Assembly: GCA_003150485.1 (NCBI GenBank) | Contig: QALX01000005.1 | Span: forward strand, 1 to 21,827 | Length of the DNA: 21,827 nt | Reading direction: 5' to 3' | From: Clostridiales bacterium | Lineage (GTDB): Bacteria > Bacillota > Clostridia > Oscillospirales > Oscillospiraceae | In this document: piece by piece, positions 8,506 through 15,180 of the stretch | Numbering within the stretch: position 1 is the stretch's first letter | How the letters are laid out: each line of letters begins with the position of its first letter | Notes under the pieces: generated by a model | The model's input: the letters and a program-made list of their open reading frames with translations, nothing else | What the model was told of the DNA's origin: nothing | The model's database searches: none | Translations under genes and position numbers: made by a program

Positions 8506-8531
8506 GCGGAGCGGGAAATTTCCCGCCCCGC
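8506..8531 (-). terminator. Terminator after the first 160-aa paralog
   Basis: The minus strand forms a stem of GCGGGGCGGGAAA with TTTCCCGCTCCGC (one G-U pair) and then reads TGTTTATTTTC. It starts 15 bases after the stop of the 8546-9034 gene. The inner GCGGGAAATTTCCCGC is a perfect palindrome, so the hairpin has almost no loop unless the central A/T pairs open. Confidence 0.7.
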
Positions 8532-8545
8532 CCGAATTAACCGGC

Positions 8546-9034
8546 TTAACCGTGGCCGATGGAGTAAATCATCCACGGCCCATCCTGTCTCTCCTGCGCC
8601 AGAATAAAGCGATAGCACTCGCTTTTCCTTGTCTCCCAGCTGGCGGCATACAGCACAGACTGATTATAGGTCACATTATAATCCCAGACCTGATAATATG
8701 TCCCGATTTCTTCCGGTGTCTCCCACACGCCGTCATCTTGCATTTCCAACAGCTTCAACGCCCCGAGCATGTTTAAATCTTCAAAATATCCCTCGGAAAG
8801 CACGTCATCACAGTGCGCACCTAAAAGCTTCTTGGCCTTCTCCCAGTTTTGGCGATTGCTATAATAGAAGTACAGCCGGATGGTCTCCTCCGCCGTGGGC
8901 GTGCGCTCCCCCGCGATTACTTCTGCGGAAAGGCCGTACGTCTGATTCCAGCCGACAAGCCGGAGGGCGACGACAATCCCAATCAGCACCGCAAGCACGG
9001 CAGTCCATATTGCGATTTTCTTTTTGCGTGTCAT
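8546..9034 (-). CDS. Membrane-anchored DUF4829-like protein, paralog 1
   Basis: A 162-residue protein with a basic N-terminus (MTRKKK), one membrane segment at about 8-26 and an outside domain. It is clearly paralogous to the gene at 9284-9757: both share WNQTYGLS, then TxEETIRLYFYYSNR, a similar spacing of acidic and aromatic residues, and an end reading PWxIxSIGxG. The domain resembles DUF4829 or another small NTF2-like fold, which I recall rather than verify. The ATG has GAGGAG seven bases upstream. The gene follows a decayed amidase fragment (9046-9165) exactly as paralog 2 follows the intact amidase. Function unknown; the pairing suggests a partner of the exported amidase. Confidence 0.82.
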   Translation of the reverse strand: MTRKKKIAIWTAVLAVLIGIVVALRLVGWNQTYGLSAEVIAGERTPTAEETIRLYFYYSNRQNWEKAKKLLGAHCDDVLSEGYFEDLNMLGALKLLEMQDDGVWETPEEIGTYYQVWDYNVTYNQSVLYAASWETRKSECYRFILAQERQDGPWMIYSIGHG

Positions 9035-9045
9035 AGCTGTCTCCT

Positions 9046-9165
9046 CTAATTAATTATAGCATACACGATTTCGGGATTTTTTTCCTTTAATGTTTCCCAA
9101 CCATTTTCTACTGATGAAACCCCAGTTGTCATAATTATTACTATTTTTCACTTTTGTTGAAAAAG
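9046..9165 (-). pseudogene. Decayed 3' end of a second amidase-domain gene
   Basis: This stretch is a remnant of a gene like the intact amidase at 9770-11068. A 19-base block (9145-9163, coding STKVK) is identical to 9994-10012. It is followed in the same frame by NNYDNWGF, matching GNWDHMGF of the intact gene. In another frame, 9049-9120 reads VSSVENGWETL, then a short link, then EIVYAIIN and stop TAG. This corresponds to VSETKNHWEEL then KIIFAIVN and stop in the intact gene. Segments between these blocks are lost and the frame is shifted. The stop lies against the ribosome binding site of paralog 1, as in the intact unit. Confidence 0.75.
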
Positions 9166-9179
9166 ACTCAGTTACATTT

Positions 9180-9207
9180 ATTATACCCGTCCAGGGCCTT
9201 TTGACAA
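9180..9207 (-). promoter_or_regulatory. Promoter upstream of the amidase remnant and paralog 1
   Basis: On the minus strand the -35 TTGTCA (9202-9207), a 16-base spacer and a perfect -10 TATAAT (9180-9185) form a good promoter. The message would carry the remnant as a leader of about 140 bases before paralog 1. The region is a sequence relative of the metG promoter. Confidence 0.75.
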
Positions 9208-9283
9208 GGAAAGGGGTTTTTTGTGCAGTTTCTGGCTCAGCCACTGTAAGTGACGTTCACACTTATTCTCCCTGTCAATGCAA

Positions 9284-9757
9284 TCACCCTTTCCCGATTG
9301 ATTCAATTTTCCAGGGAGCCCCTTTCTCCTTTTGAATCAGGGTAAAGGTGTCATAATCACTGTTTTTCCCTTCTTTCGAGGAAACCACCAGGAACCCTTC
9401 ATTAAAATCCACCTCATAGGTCACCACTTCATAGGCATTTCCCCATTCCCCTGCGTTGTGATAGGTATCCCCATCATCAATGCTTACTATTTTTAAGTCA
9501 TCCCACCAGGCATGGTGAGCGAAAATGTTGACGTGAGGACTTTGTAACAGTTGCTCTACGGCCTTATGATTACACCGATTGCTGTAATAAAAGTACAACC
9601 GGATGGTCTCTTCCGCAGAAGGTTCTACCGTTCCCTCAATCACATCCTGGGAAAGCCCGTAGGTTTGGTTCCAGCTGTGGATGCGGAGGGCGAGAAAACC
9701 GCCCAGTAACACCGCAAGCACAACTAGCCAAATCACAATTTTTTTCTTTTGTTTCAG
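9284..9757 (-). CDS. Membrane-anchored DUF4829-like protein, paralog 2 (non-standard start)
   Basis: A protein of about 157 residues, paralogous to 8546-9034: one N-terminal membrane segment, then WNQTYGLSQDVIEG and AEETIRLYFYYSNR, ending PWKIESIGKG. The first standard start in frame is GTG at 9736, but it lies 27 bases after the only ribosome binding site (GGAGGGG, 9764-9770) and would cut off the basic N-terminus. Starting at CTG 9755-9757 gives LKQKKKIVIW, which lines up with MTRKKKIAIW of paralog 1, whose ATG is at the same place. ATT at 9758-9760 is the alternative. An in-frame TAG, the stop of the amidase gene, lies 12 bases before CTG, so the start cannot be further up. The two genes are almost surely co-transcribed. 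Confidence 0.8.
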   Translation of the reverse strand: MKQKKKIVIWLVVLAVLLGGFLALRIHSWNQTYGLSQDVIEGTVEPSAEETIRLYFYYSNRCNHKAVEQLLQSPHVNIFAHHAWWDDLKIVSIDDGDTYHNAGEWGNAYEVVTYEVDFNEGFLVVSSKEGKNSDYDTFTLIQKEKGAPWKIESIGKG

Positions 9758-9769
9758 AATAATCCCCTC

Positions 9770-11068
9770 CTAGTTTACAATAGCAAATATTATTTTTGAA
9801 TTTTTAGTTAGCTCTTCCCAATGATTTTTTGTCTCACTGACATAAGCATGGTAGTCTGCGGTATGCTGAGCAATTCTAAAATCATAATATGTAATACCAT
9901 TATATTTCTTTTTAATTTTAGTTGTTGCTGTAACAAACCCCATATGATCCCAATTTCCATCACCCTTTTTATCTTCCGTAATAAAAGAACCTCTTTTCAC
10001 TTTTGTTGAAAACGTATAGAAACTTTTTGTCTTGTATTTTACACCAAAGAAGTTTGCAAACTTATTCGCGTTTACCCAGATCGCTCCGTAATCACCGGCC
10101 TTATTGAAATACCAAGAAGAACCTTTGAGTAAATAAGGGTTCGAACCATTTGTCCATTTCGTAAATTCTTTTACTCCTCCTGCCTTTTTTATCTGAGACG
10201 TGAAGTTTGTACAATCCTTATTGTCAAATCCTTTATCATATTTTATATTTCTTTTTACCGCATACTTATTGGCATACGTAATTCCTTTGTCTACATTAAA
10301 TGCACTGTTCCCCGTATAGGTCTGTAGCTCCGCCTGCTGGTCGGAACCAATCTGCCCGGTGGACAGCTCGTCCGATTCCAGGAAGTTGACGTGATACTCC
10401 TGCTCCACGTCGGCGGCAATTTCCTCCGCCGCCGCTGCCACGGCCTCGTCAGCCCCGGTGTTGTAGGGGAGGAGCAGTTGTAATTCACTAGTAGCCTGGG
10501 CTGTTTCTTCCACAGTAGTTCCCTGGAAATTTCCATTCAGAGAATTCACCAACTCCAGAATTTCCTTATTTGCGTCTCCGTTTTCGTAGATGTCCAGAAA
10601 ACCATCTATCAGATACAGCTCGTCCTCAAGCGCTTCATTTGTATATACGTTTTCCTCTCCCAAAGCCTCGCAGACGCAAGCCTGATATTCCTCATAGTTG
10701 CTGTTGGACAGGCTCTCTAGGCCATAGTTGACCTTTAAATAAGCCATACCATCCTTTGCCATTTTCTCCAATTCGCTTATCGCACGGTTGGCATCCTGAA
10801 ATTCCGGGTACAGCCGGTACTTTGTTCCGTCAATCATAAGTCCCTTGGAATAGGAGACTTGTTCTAATTGATTGATCTCTTCCCCGGCGTCAAAGGCTTG
10901 ATTGGTTGTAGTTTCTTCAATCGGAATATCTGTTGTCACTTCCAACTTATCTAATGCAACAACATCATCTGCGCTGGGATTTAAGTCCACCGCTTTTACA
11001 CCCATCGCTCCTGACAGCATCAGTGTTCCTGCCACTAAAATACAAGCTGTAAAAATCCCTTTTTTCAT
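9770..11068 (-). CDS. Exported amidase-domain protein (Amidase_6-like), 432 aa
   Basis: MKKGIFTACILVAGTLMLSG begins a signal peptide with likely cleavage after VKA at about residue 26. A long acidic, helical middle part (about 27-253) has no family I know. The C-terminal domain (about 262-432) matches the putative amidase domain Amidase_6: YANKYAVKRNIKYD, DCTNFTSQ with probable nucleophile Cys286, WDHMGF with His375, and a further QHTADYH. Such proteins are thought to cleave amide bonds, perhaps in the cell wall; the substrate is unknown. The ATG at 11068 is chosen because AAAGGA stands six bases before it and the signal starts there; a GTG at 11125 is the alternative. The last 540 bases are much richer in AT than the middle part. 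Confidence 0.83.
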   Translation of the reverse strand: MKKGIFTACILVAGTLMLSGAMGVKAVDLNPSADDVVALDKLEVTTDIPIEETTTNQAFDAGEEINQLEQVSYSKGLMIDGTKYRLYPEFQDANRAISELEKMAKDGMAYLKVNYGLESLSNSNYEEYQACVCEALGEENVYTNEALEDELYLIDGFLDIYENGDANKEILELVNSLNGNFQGTTVEETAQATSELQLLLPYNTGADEAVAAAAEEIAADVEQEYHVNFLESDELSTGQIGSDQQAELQTYTGNSAFNVDKGITYANKYAVKRNIKYDKGFDNKDCTNFTSQIKKAGGVKEFTKWTNGSNPYLLKGSSWYFNKAGDYGAIWVNANKFANFFGVKYKTKSFYTFSTKVKRGSFITEDKKGDGNWDHMGFVTATTKIKKKYNGITYYDFRIAQHTADYHAYVSETKNHWEELTKNSKIIFAIVN

Positions 11069-11164
11069 AGCCATTCCTTTCATACTTTTTAGCTTGTTAC
11101 TTTTCTCGTTTCTACCATTTATCACCTTCTATCTCCATTTCTTATCTTATCTTCCATTATTTAT

Positions 11165-11193
11165 ATATTAGAACTAAAATATAAAAGCGTCAA
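11165..11193 (-). promoter_or_regulatory. Promoter of the amidase / paralog 2 unit
   Basis: On the minus strand the -35 TTGACG (11188-11193), a 17-base spacer and the -10 TAATAT (11165-11170) form a good promoter about 95 bases before the chosen start. It sits just after the asnB terminator. The -10 and early transcribed bases resemble those of the promoter at 8443-8471. Confidence 0.8.
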
Positions 11194-11221
11194 GTTATGC
11201 CAAAAACATTAATAAAATCTT

Positions 11222-11249
11222 AAAAAGGCGGGAATCCTCCCGCCTTTTT
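11222..11249 (-). terminator. asnB terminator
   Basis: Twelve-base perfect stem (AAAAAGGCGGGA with its complement) and a four-base loop, ten bases after the asnB stop. On the minus strand it ends in TTTTTAAGATTTT. It is symmetric and could also stop transcription from the other side. Confidence 0.92.
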
Positions 11250-11259
11250 CACTGTTCCA

Positions 11260-13107
11260 TTATGCCGCCAGCCCAAACCGCTCCATCCAGAGATTCAGCT
11301 CAATCAAGTAGGCGATCATCTGGGGGCCTGCCATCAGCTGACCGAACCAGGGGCGGCCGTAGTCCCCGGCGTCCTTCAGGAGACCGTCGTTGAGCACTTC
11401 CACATCCACCAGGCTGTGGAGGGGTGCGTTAGGGTCGGCCAGAATCCCCCGGAGCCGTTCCTTTGCCAGCCGCTCGAAGAGGGGGTTGTGGGTTTTGGGG
11501 TAGGGGGACTTGGGCCGGTTGCGGACGTCCTCCGGGAGGATCCCCCGGGCCGCGTCCCGGAGCACCTGTTTCCGCACGCCATTCCGGCTCTTCATCTCCC
11601 AGGGGATATTCCACACGTACTCCACCAGGTGGTGGTCACAGAAGGGGACCCGGACCTCCAGGCCGGAGTACATGCTCATCCGGTCCTTCCGGTCCAGCAG
11701 GTTGGTCATAAACCAGTTCAGGTTCAGCCAGCCGATCTCCCGCCGCCGGGCCTCCGCTCCGGACTCGCCGTCCAGGCGGGGGGTCTCCGCCACGCTCTCC
11801 CGGTAGCGGCTGCGCACGTAGTCCTCCAGCTCCAGCCGCTTCACCAGCTCCGGCCGCAGCACGTCGGTCCGGGCAGTGAGGTCCATGCTCCAGGGGAAGG
11901 TGTCCGCCGCCAACATGTCGGGGCGGTGGAACCAGGGGTAGCCGCCAAAGATCTCGTCGCTGCACTCGCCGGACAGGGAGACCACGTGCTTTTCCCGAAT
12001 CCGACTGCAAAAATACAGCAGGGAGGAGTCCAGATCCGCCATCCCCGGCAGGTCTTTGGCCTCCACCGCCGCGTCCAGCAGGTCTACCAGGTTCTGCTGG
12101 CTGCAGGTGAGCACCGTGTGCCGGGTGCCGAACTCCTGCCGCATCCGCTCCACCCAGGGCCAGTCGGCGTCGGGCTGGAAGGAGGAGGGGTGGAAATACT
12201 TCTGATTGTCGGTGTAGTCGAAGGAGTAGGTCTCCAGGGGCGGCAGCCCCCACTCCTCGTAGGCCCTGGCCGCCACGGCGGTGATCACGGAGGAGTCCAG
12301 CCCGCCGGAGAGCAGGGTACACAGGGGCACGTCACTGACCAGCTGGCGGCGGATAGCGGAGCGGAGCAGCTCTTTCAAATGTTCCACCGTCTCCTCATAG
12401 TTCTCGGTATGTACCCGGCTGGTCACGTTCCAGTACCGGCAAATCCGGAGCCCCTCCGGGCCAAAGGTCAGCTGGTGGGCGGGCTTCAGCTCCCGGACGC
12501 CCTTGAACACCCCTTCGCCCGCCGTTCGGGCCGGGGAGATCCCCAGCACCTCCCGCCAGGTGGTCTCGTCAGCCTGGGGGGTGAGCCCCGGGTAGCAGAA
12601 CAGGGTCTTGGGCTCGGAGCCAAAGACAAAGGTCTCCCCCACCATGGCGTAAAAGAAGGGCTTTACGCCAAACCGGTCCCGGCAGCAGAACAGCCTTCGG
12701 TTTGCCTCGTCCCAGACGGCGAAGGCGTAGATGCCCTCCAGGTGGAGCCCCACCTGGTCCCCGTAGGCCCGCCAGGCCTCCAGCACCACCTCGGTGTCGC
12801 TGCGGGTGCGGAAGGTGTGGCCCCGCCCCTCCAGCTCCCGGCGCAGCGGGTCCGTGTTGTACAACTCCCCGTTGTAGACCAGCACCACCCGGCTCCCCTC
12901 CGGCCCCCGTACCATGGGCTGCCGGCCGTTCTCCGGGTCGATAACCGCCAGGCGGCGGTGGGCCAGCACGCAGTCCTCCCCTACCCAGGTCCCCCCGTCG
13001 TCCGGGCCCCGCCGCTCCAGGGTACGGCACATCCGTTCCCCTGTCTTTTCCCACTTCCACTGCCGGTTGTCCCGGGTCAGATCACAAAATCCACCAATGC
13101 CACACAT
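11260..13107 (-). CDS. asnB: Asparagine synthetase (glutamine-hydrolysing)
   Basis: A 615-residue cytoplasmic enzyme that makes asparagine from aspartate, glutamine and ATP. The mature N-terminus is MCGIGGF, with Cys2 as the glutaminase nucleophile, followed by RRGPDDGG, LAHRRLAVID, VYNGELYN and RSDTE of the class II glutaminase domain (to about residue 200). The synthetase domain has the ATP-binding SGGLDSS at 267-273, then SGECSDEIFGGYPWF and LEVRVPFCDHHLVEYV. Length is normal for Firmicute AsnB. The ATG precedes the invariant Cys, with GGAAAGGGG about 12 bases upstream. It stands alone between the amidase unit and a divergent membrane protein gene. Confidence 0.96.
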   Translation of the reverse strand: MCGIGGFCDLTRDNRQWKWEKTGERMCRTLERRGPDDGGTWVGEDCVLAHRRLAVIDPENGRQPMVRGPEGSRVVLVYNGELYNTDPLRRELEGRGHTFRTRSDTEVVLEAWRAYGDQVGLHLEGIYAFAVWDEANRRLFCCRDRFGVKPFFYAMVGETFVFGSEPKTLFCYPGLTPQADETTWREVLGISPARTAGEGVFKGVRELKPAHQLTFGPEGLRICRYWNVTSRVHTENYEETVEHLKELLRSAIRRQLVSDVPLCTLLSGGLDSSVITAVAARAYEEWGLPPLETYSFDYTDNQKYFHPSSFQPDADWPWVERMRQEFGTRHTVLTCSQQNLVDLLDAAVEAKDLPGMADLDSSLLYFCSRIREKHVVSLSGECSDEIFGGYPWFHRPDMLAADTFPWSMDLTARTDVLRPELVKRLELEDYVRSRYRESVAETPRLDGESGAEARRREIGWLNLNWFMTNLLDRKDRMSMYSGLEVRVPFCDHHLVEYVWNIPWEMKSRNGVRKQVLRDAARGILPEDVRNRPKSPYPKTHNPLFERLAKERLRGILADPNAPLHSLVDVEVLNDGLLKDAGDYGRPWFGQLMAGPQMIAYLIELNLWMERFGLAA

Positions 13108-13180
13108 ATTCAGACATCCCCTTTCCTTGTTGCTGTCCCCATTCTATGCTGCACCGGCGCCGGGATGTGCCTGGCCGGGA

Positions 13181-13194
13181 ATTTCCCGGGAAAT
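13181..13194. promoter_or_regulatory. Perfect 14-base palindrome between divergent genes
   Basis: ATTTCCCGGGAAAT is a perfect palindrome 14 bases upstream of the -35 of the rightward promoter (13208). A second palindrome, CCGGCGCCGG, lies at 13154-13163. They could be operators shared by asnB and the membrane protein gene; no known regulator is matched. Confidence 0.35.
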
Positions 13195-13207
13195 CGGAGA
13201 AAAGCTG

Positions 13208-13236
13208 CTGACATCCGCCCGCTTTTGGAGTACAAT
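13208..13236 (+). promoter_or_regulatory. Promoter of the multi-pass membrane protein gene
   Basis: The -35 CTGACA (13208-13213), a 17-base spacer and the -10 TACAAT (13231-13236) lie about 60 bases before the ATG at 13297. Confidence 0.72.
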
Positions 13237-13296
13237 AGGGGCATCCGCTTTTCCGCTGTCAGGACGTCCGTCCTGTTTTTCCAGGAGGTTGCTACG

Positions 13297-14079
13297 ATGA
13301 AGAAAATACTCTATCCCCTGCTGGCCCTGGCCCTGGGGGCCGCCGGCTATCTCCTCCGGACCCGGCAGCTGGCCGAGGCCATCCACCCGGACACCGGCCT
13401 GCTGATCCTGGCCCATCCGGCCACCTATGCCCTCATCGGTCTCACCGCAGGGGCCGCCCTGGTGCTGCTGATCCTCTCTCTCACCGTGGCCAGCGAGGCC
13501 CAGAATTGGTACGCCGCCTTTCACGCCGACTCTCCCCTGCCCAGGCTGCTTTCCTACATTGGGGCCCTGGGGTTCGGGGCCACTACCCTTCTGGTGCTCT
13601 ATCTGCTCACCCTCTCCGGCCTGCCCTACTCCCTGCTGGAGCTGCCCTTCCAGTCCTTCTTCGGACTGCTGATGATCTTCGCCTGTGCAGCGGCCTTCTT
13701 CCTCACCGGGCGCAACGGCGACAGTGGCAGCACCTCCCTGGCCCCGGTGATCCCCGGCTTCACCTGCTGCGTCTGGCTGGTGCTCACCTACCACAGCAAC
13801 GCCTCTAACCCGTCGGTAATGGCCTTCCTCTGGCAGCTTCTGGCGGTGATCGCCGCCTGCATGTCCTGGTACTACACCGCCGGCTTCGCCTTCCAGCACC
13901 CCCACCCCCGGCGCACGGTCTTCTTCTACCTGATGACCATTACCCTGTGCATCACCGCCCTGGCCGACCGGACCGAGCTGTATCAGCAGGTGCTCCTGGC
14001 TTCCACCGCCCTGTGGTTCCTGGGCCGCAGCATCCTGCTCGTCGACAACACCCAGTACAGCGGCAAACGGGCCAGCTGA
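13297..14079 (+). CDS. Multi-pass membrane protein of unknown function, 260 aa
   Basis: I do not recognise this family. The protein is almost wholly hydrophobic, with seven or eight membrane segments (for example ILYPLLALALGAAGYLL near the start, ALIGLTAGAALVLLILSL, FFGLLMIFACAAAFFL, and a last one ending FLGRSILLV), short loops and a small charged tail. No catalytic or binding motif stands out. The ATG is chosen because AGGAGG stands seven bases before it and a promoter precedes it. The same frame is open far upstream through asnB, but that is the antisense of asnB and not part of the gene. It is transcribed alone, divergent from asnB. Confidence 0.82.
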   Translation: MKKILYPLLALALGAAGYLLRTRQLAEAIHPDTGLLILAHPATYALIGLTAGAALVLLILSLTVASEAQNWYAAFHADSPLPRLLSYIGALGFGATTLLVLYLLTLSGLPYSLLELPFQSFFGLLMIFACAAAFFLTGRNGDSGSTSLAPVIPGFTCCVWLVLTYHSNASNPSVMAFLWQLLAVIAACMSWYYTAGFAFQHPHPRRTVFFYLMTITLCITALADRTELYQQVLLASTALWFLGRSILLVDNTQYSGKRAS

Positions 14080-14092
14080 CCAAAAACAACTG

Positions 14093-14128
14093 AAAAAACC
14101 ACCCTGCCGAACCTTAAATCGGCAGGGT
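14093..14128 (-). terminator. Terminator after the EcsC-like gene
   Basis: Stem 14101-14110 with 14119-14128 (ACCCTGCCGA and its complement, ten bases), loop of eight. On the minus strand GGTTTTTTC follows, so it ends leftward transcripts. It lies after the large inverted repeat at 14137-14192 and just beyond the stop of the rightward gene. Confidence 0.85.
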
Positions 14129-14136
14129 ACTCAATA

Positions 14137-14192
14137 AAGCAGAAAGAACGCTTCGGAACACGTTGTATAGTTCCGAAGCGTTCTTTCTGCTT
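14137..14192. repeat. 23-base perfect inverted repeat, ten-base loop
   Basis: The arms 14137-14159 (starting AAGCAGAAAGAACGCTTCGG) and 14170-14192 are exact complements, separated by ACGTTGTATA. It lies between the ends of two convergent genes. Neither side has a U run, so it is longer and cleaner than needed for a simple terminator. It may be a two-way terminator, an RNA-processing hairpin, or a small miniature mobile element. Confidence 0.8.
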
Positions 14193-14218
14193 CCATATAT
14201 TTTGAACAAATCCTGGTT

Positions 14219-15133
14219 CTATTCTTCAATATCGTCTATGGTAATGATATCCTCTCCATCGACACCATGATGATCCGGATTGCTCAGCAATGTATCTTGC
14301 AACGAAGCTTTCAACTTATCGCAACACGGCTTAAACGAAAGATAAGTGATGCCGCCGCCGATGACACCCCCAACAACCAGTAAAGAGTGTTTAAAGAAGC
14401 CGGCAAACACATCTTTTGTCATCTTCTTTCCAAACCATTTCGCAACGCTTTTAACAATCGGATATATCGTTCCCTTTGTTAATGCGGTTCGCATAAGTTC
14501 CTTTTCAACACCGGTAGCCAATGCTTTTGCCATTGCTTTTAACGCATTATTCGCACCGGCCGCTCCATACATTACTCCTAGACAGATGATCAGAATGTTC
14601 ATCGTCTCTGAATCAAATTTATGTCCCTTTTCAGCTGTATTAATTTCAGGGAACCCATAGAGATAAAGGAGCTTTTGCGTGGCCCTTAACAGGTAAGCGT
14701 AATACTGACCAATATCCGCTGGAATTGTTGCGGCCATCGCCACGCCGCCGGGGACTCCTAGCGCCGTAGAGATACCTGCCACACAGGTTCTCTCAAACTG
14801 AATGACTTCATCAGCGATTTTATCTACCTCTTTAGCCGGTATTTGGGCGTGAGCAGGATTGTAGGCAACCGCATCCTCAATGACATTCTGAGGATATTTT
14901 TTCATCAGCTCTTTCCTGAGAAAATCACTCCTATTGACTCGAATGCCCGGTGTTCTCAAGCCAATAATAATAATATCTTCAATATCTATTTCACCATTTC
15001 CGTTTGCATCAATCGCGTTTATAACGGATTCTTTGGACTTTACAAATACACTTTTCGCTTTGGTTGAGGTATCACCAGCTATTTTGCCAAGGGTTTCACT
15101 TACTTTCTTGCCATCGGCTCTTTCTTTTTTCAT
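14219..15133 (-). CDS. EcsC-like protein with an EF-hand-type motif
   Basis: A 304-residue protein. Residues 42-53 (DANGNGEIDIED) have the spacing of a calcium-binding EF-hand loop (acidic or Asn at 1, 3, 5, 9, 12 and Gly at 6). From about 118 it resembles the EcsC family: GISTALGVPGGVAMAATIPA, then DIGQYYAYLLRATQKLLYLYGFPEI, then helices and a glycine-rich hydrophobic stretch (LLVVGGVIGGGITYL). The end is acidic and echoes the motif (DGEDIITIDDIEE). The biochemical role of EcsC-like proteins is not settled. The gene is much richer in AT than both neighbours, a sign of recent acquisition. The ATG has GGAAAGGG upstream. It could be co-transcribed with the phosphatase 47 bases before it. Confidence 0.8.
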   Translation of the reverse strand: MKKERADGKKVSETLGKIAGDTSTKAKSVFVKSKESVINAIDANGNGEIDIEDIIIIGLRTPGIRVNRSDFLRKELMKKYPQNVIEDAVAYNPAHAQIPAKEVDKIADEVIQFERTCVAGISTALGVPGGVAMAATIPADIGQYYAYLLRATQKLLYLYGFPEINTAEKGHKFDSETMNILIICLGVMYGAAGANNALKAMAKALATGVEKELMRTALTKGTIYPIVKSVAKWFGKKMTKDVFAGFFKHSLLVVGGVIGGGITYLSFKPCCDKLKASLQDTLLSNPDHHGVDGEDIITIDDIEE

Positions 15134-15180
15134 AACAATTCCCTTTCCTCTATCCGGTGTACTGGCAAAGTATTTTCTTA

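Noticed and set aside
9050..9244. A 64-codon open frame
   Set aside because: It runs through the amidase remnant in a shifted frame and lacks a ribosome binding site; it is better explained as decayed sequence.
9249..9266. Small symmetric sequence around GTGACGTTCAC
   Set aside because: Four-base arms only; easily expected by chance and not near a promoter.
11416..13296. Very long rightward open frame across asnB that joins the 13297-14079 gene
   Set aside because: It is the antisense of asnB, kept open by GC-rich codon use; its product is Gly/Pro/His-rich without domains. Only the part after the ATG at 13297, which has its own promoter and ribosome binding site, is a gene.
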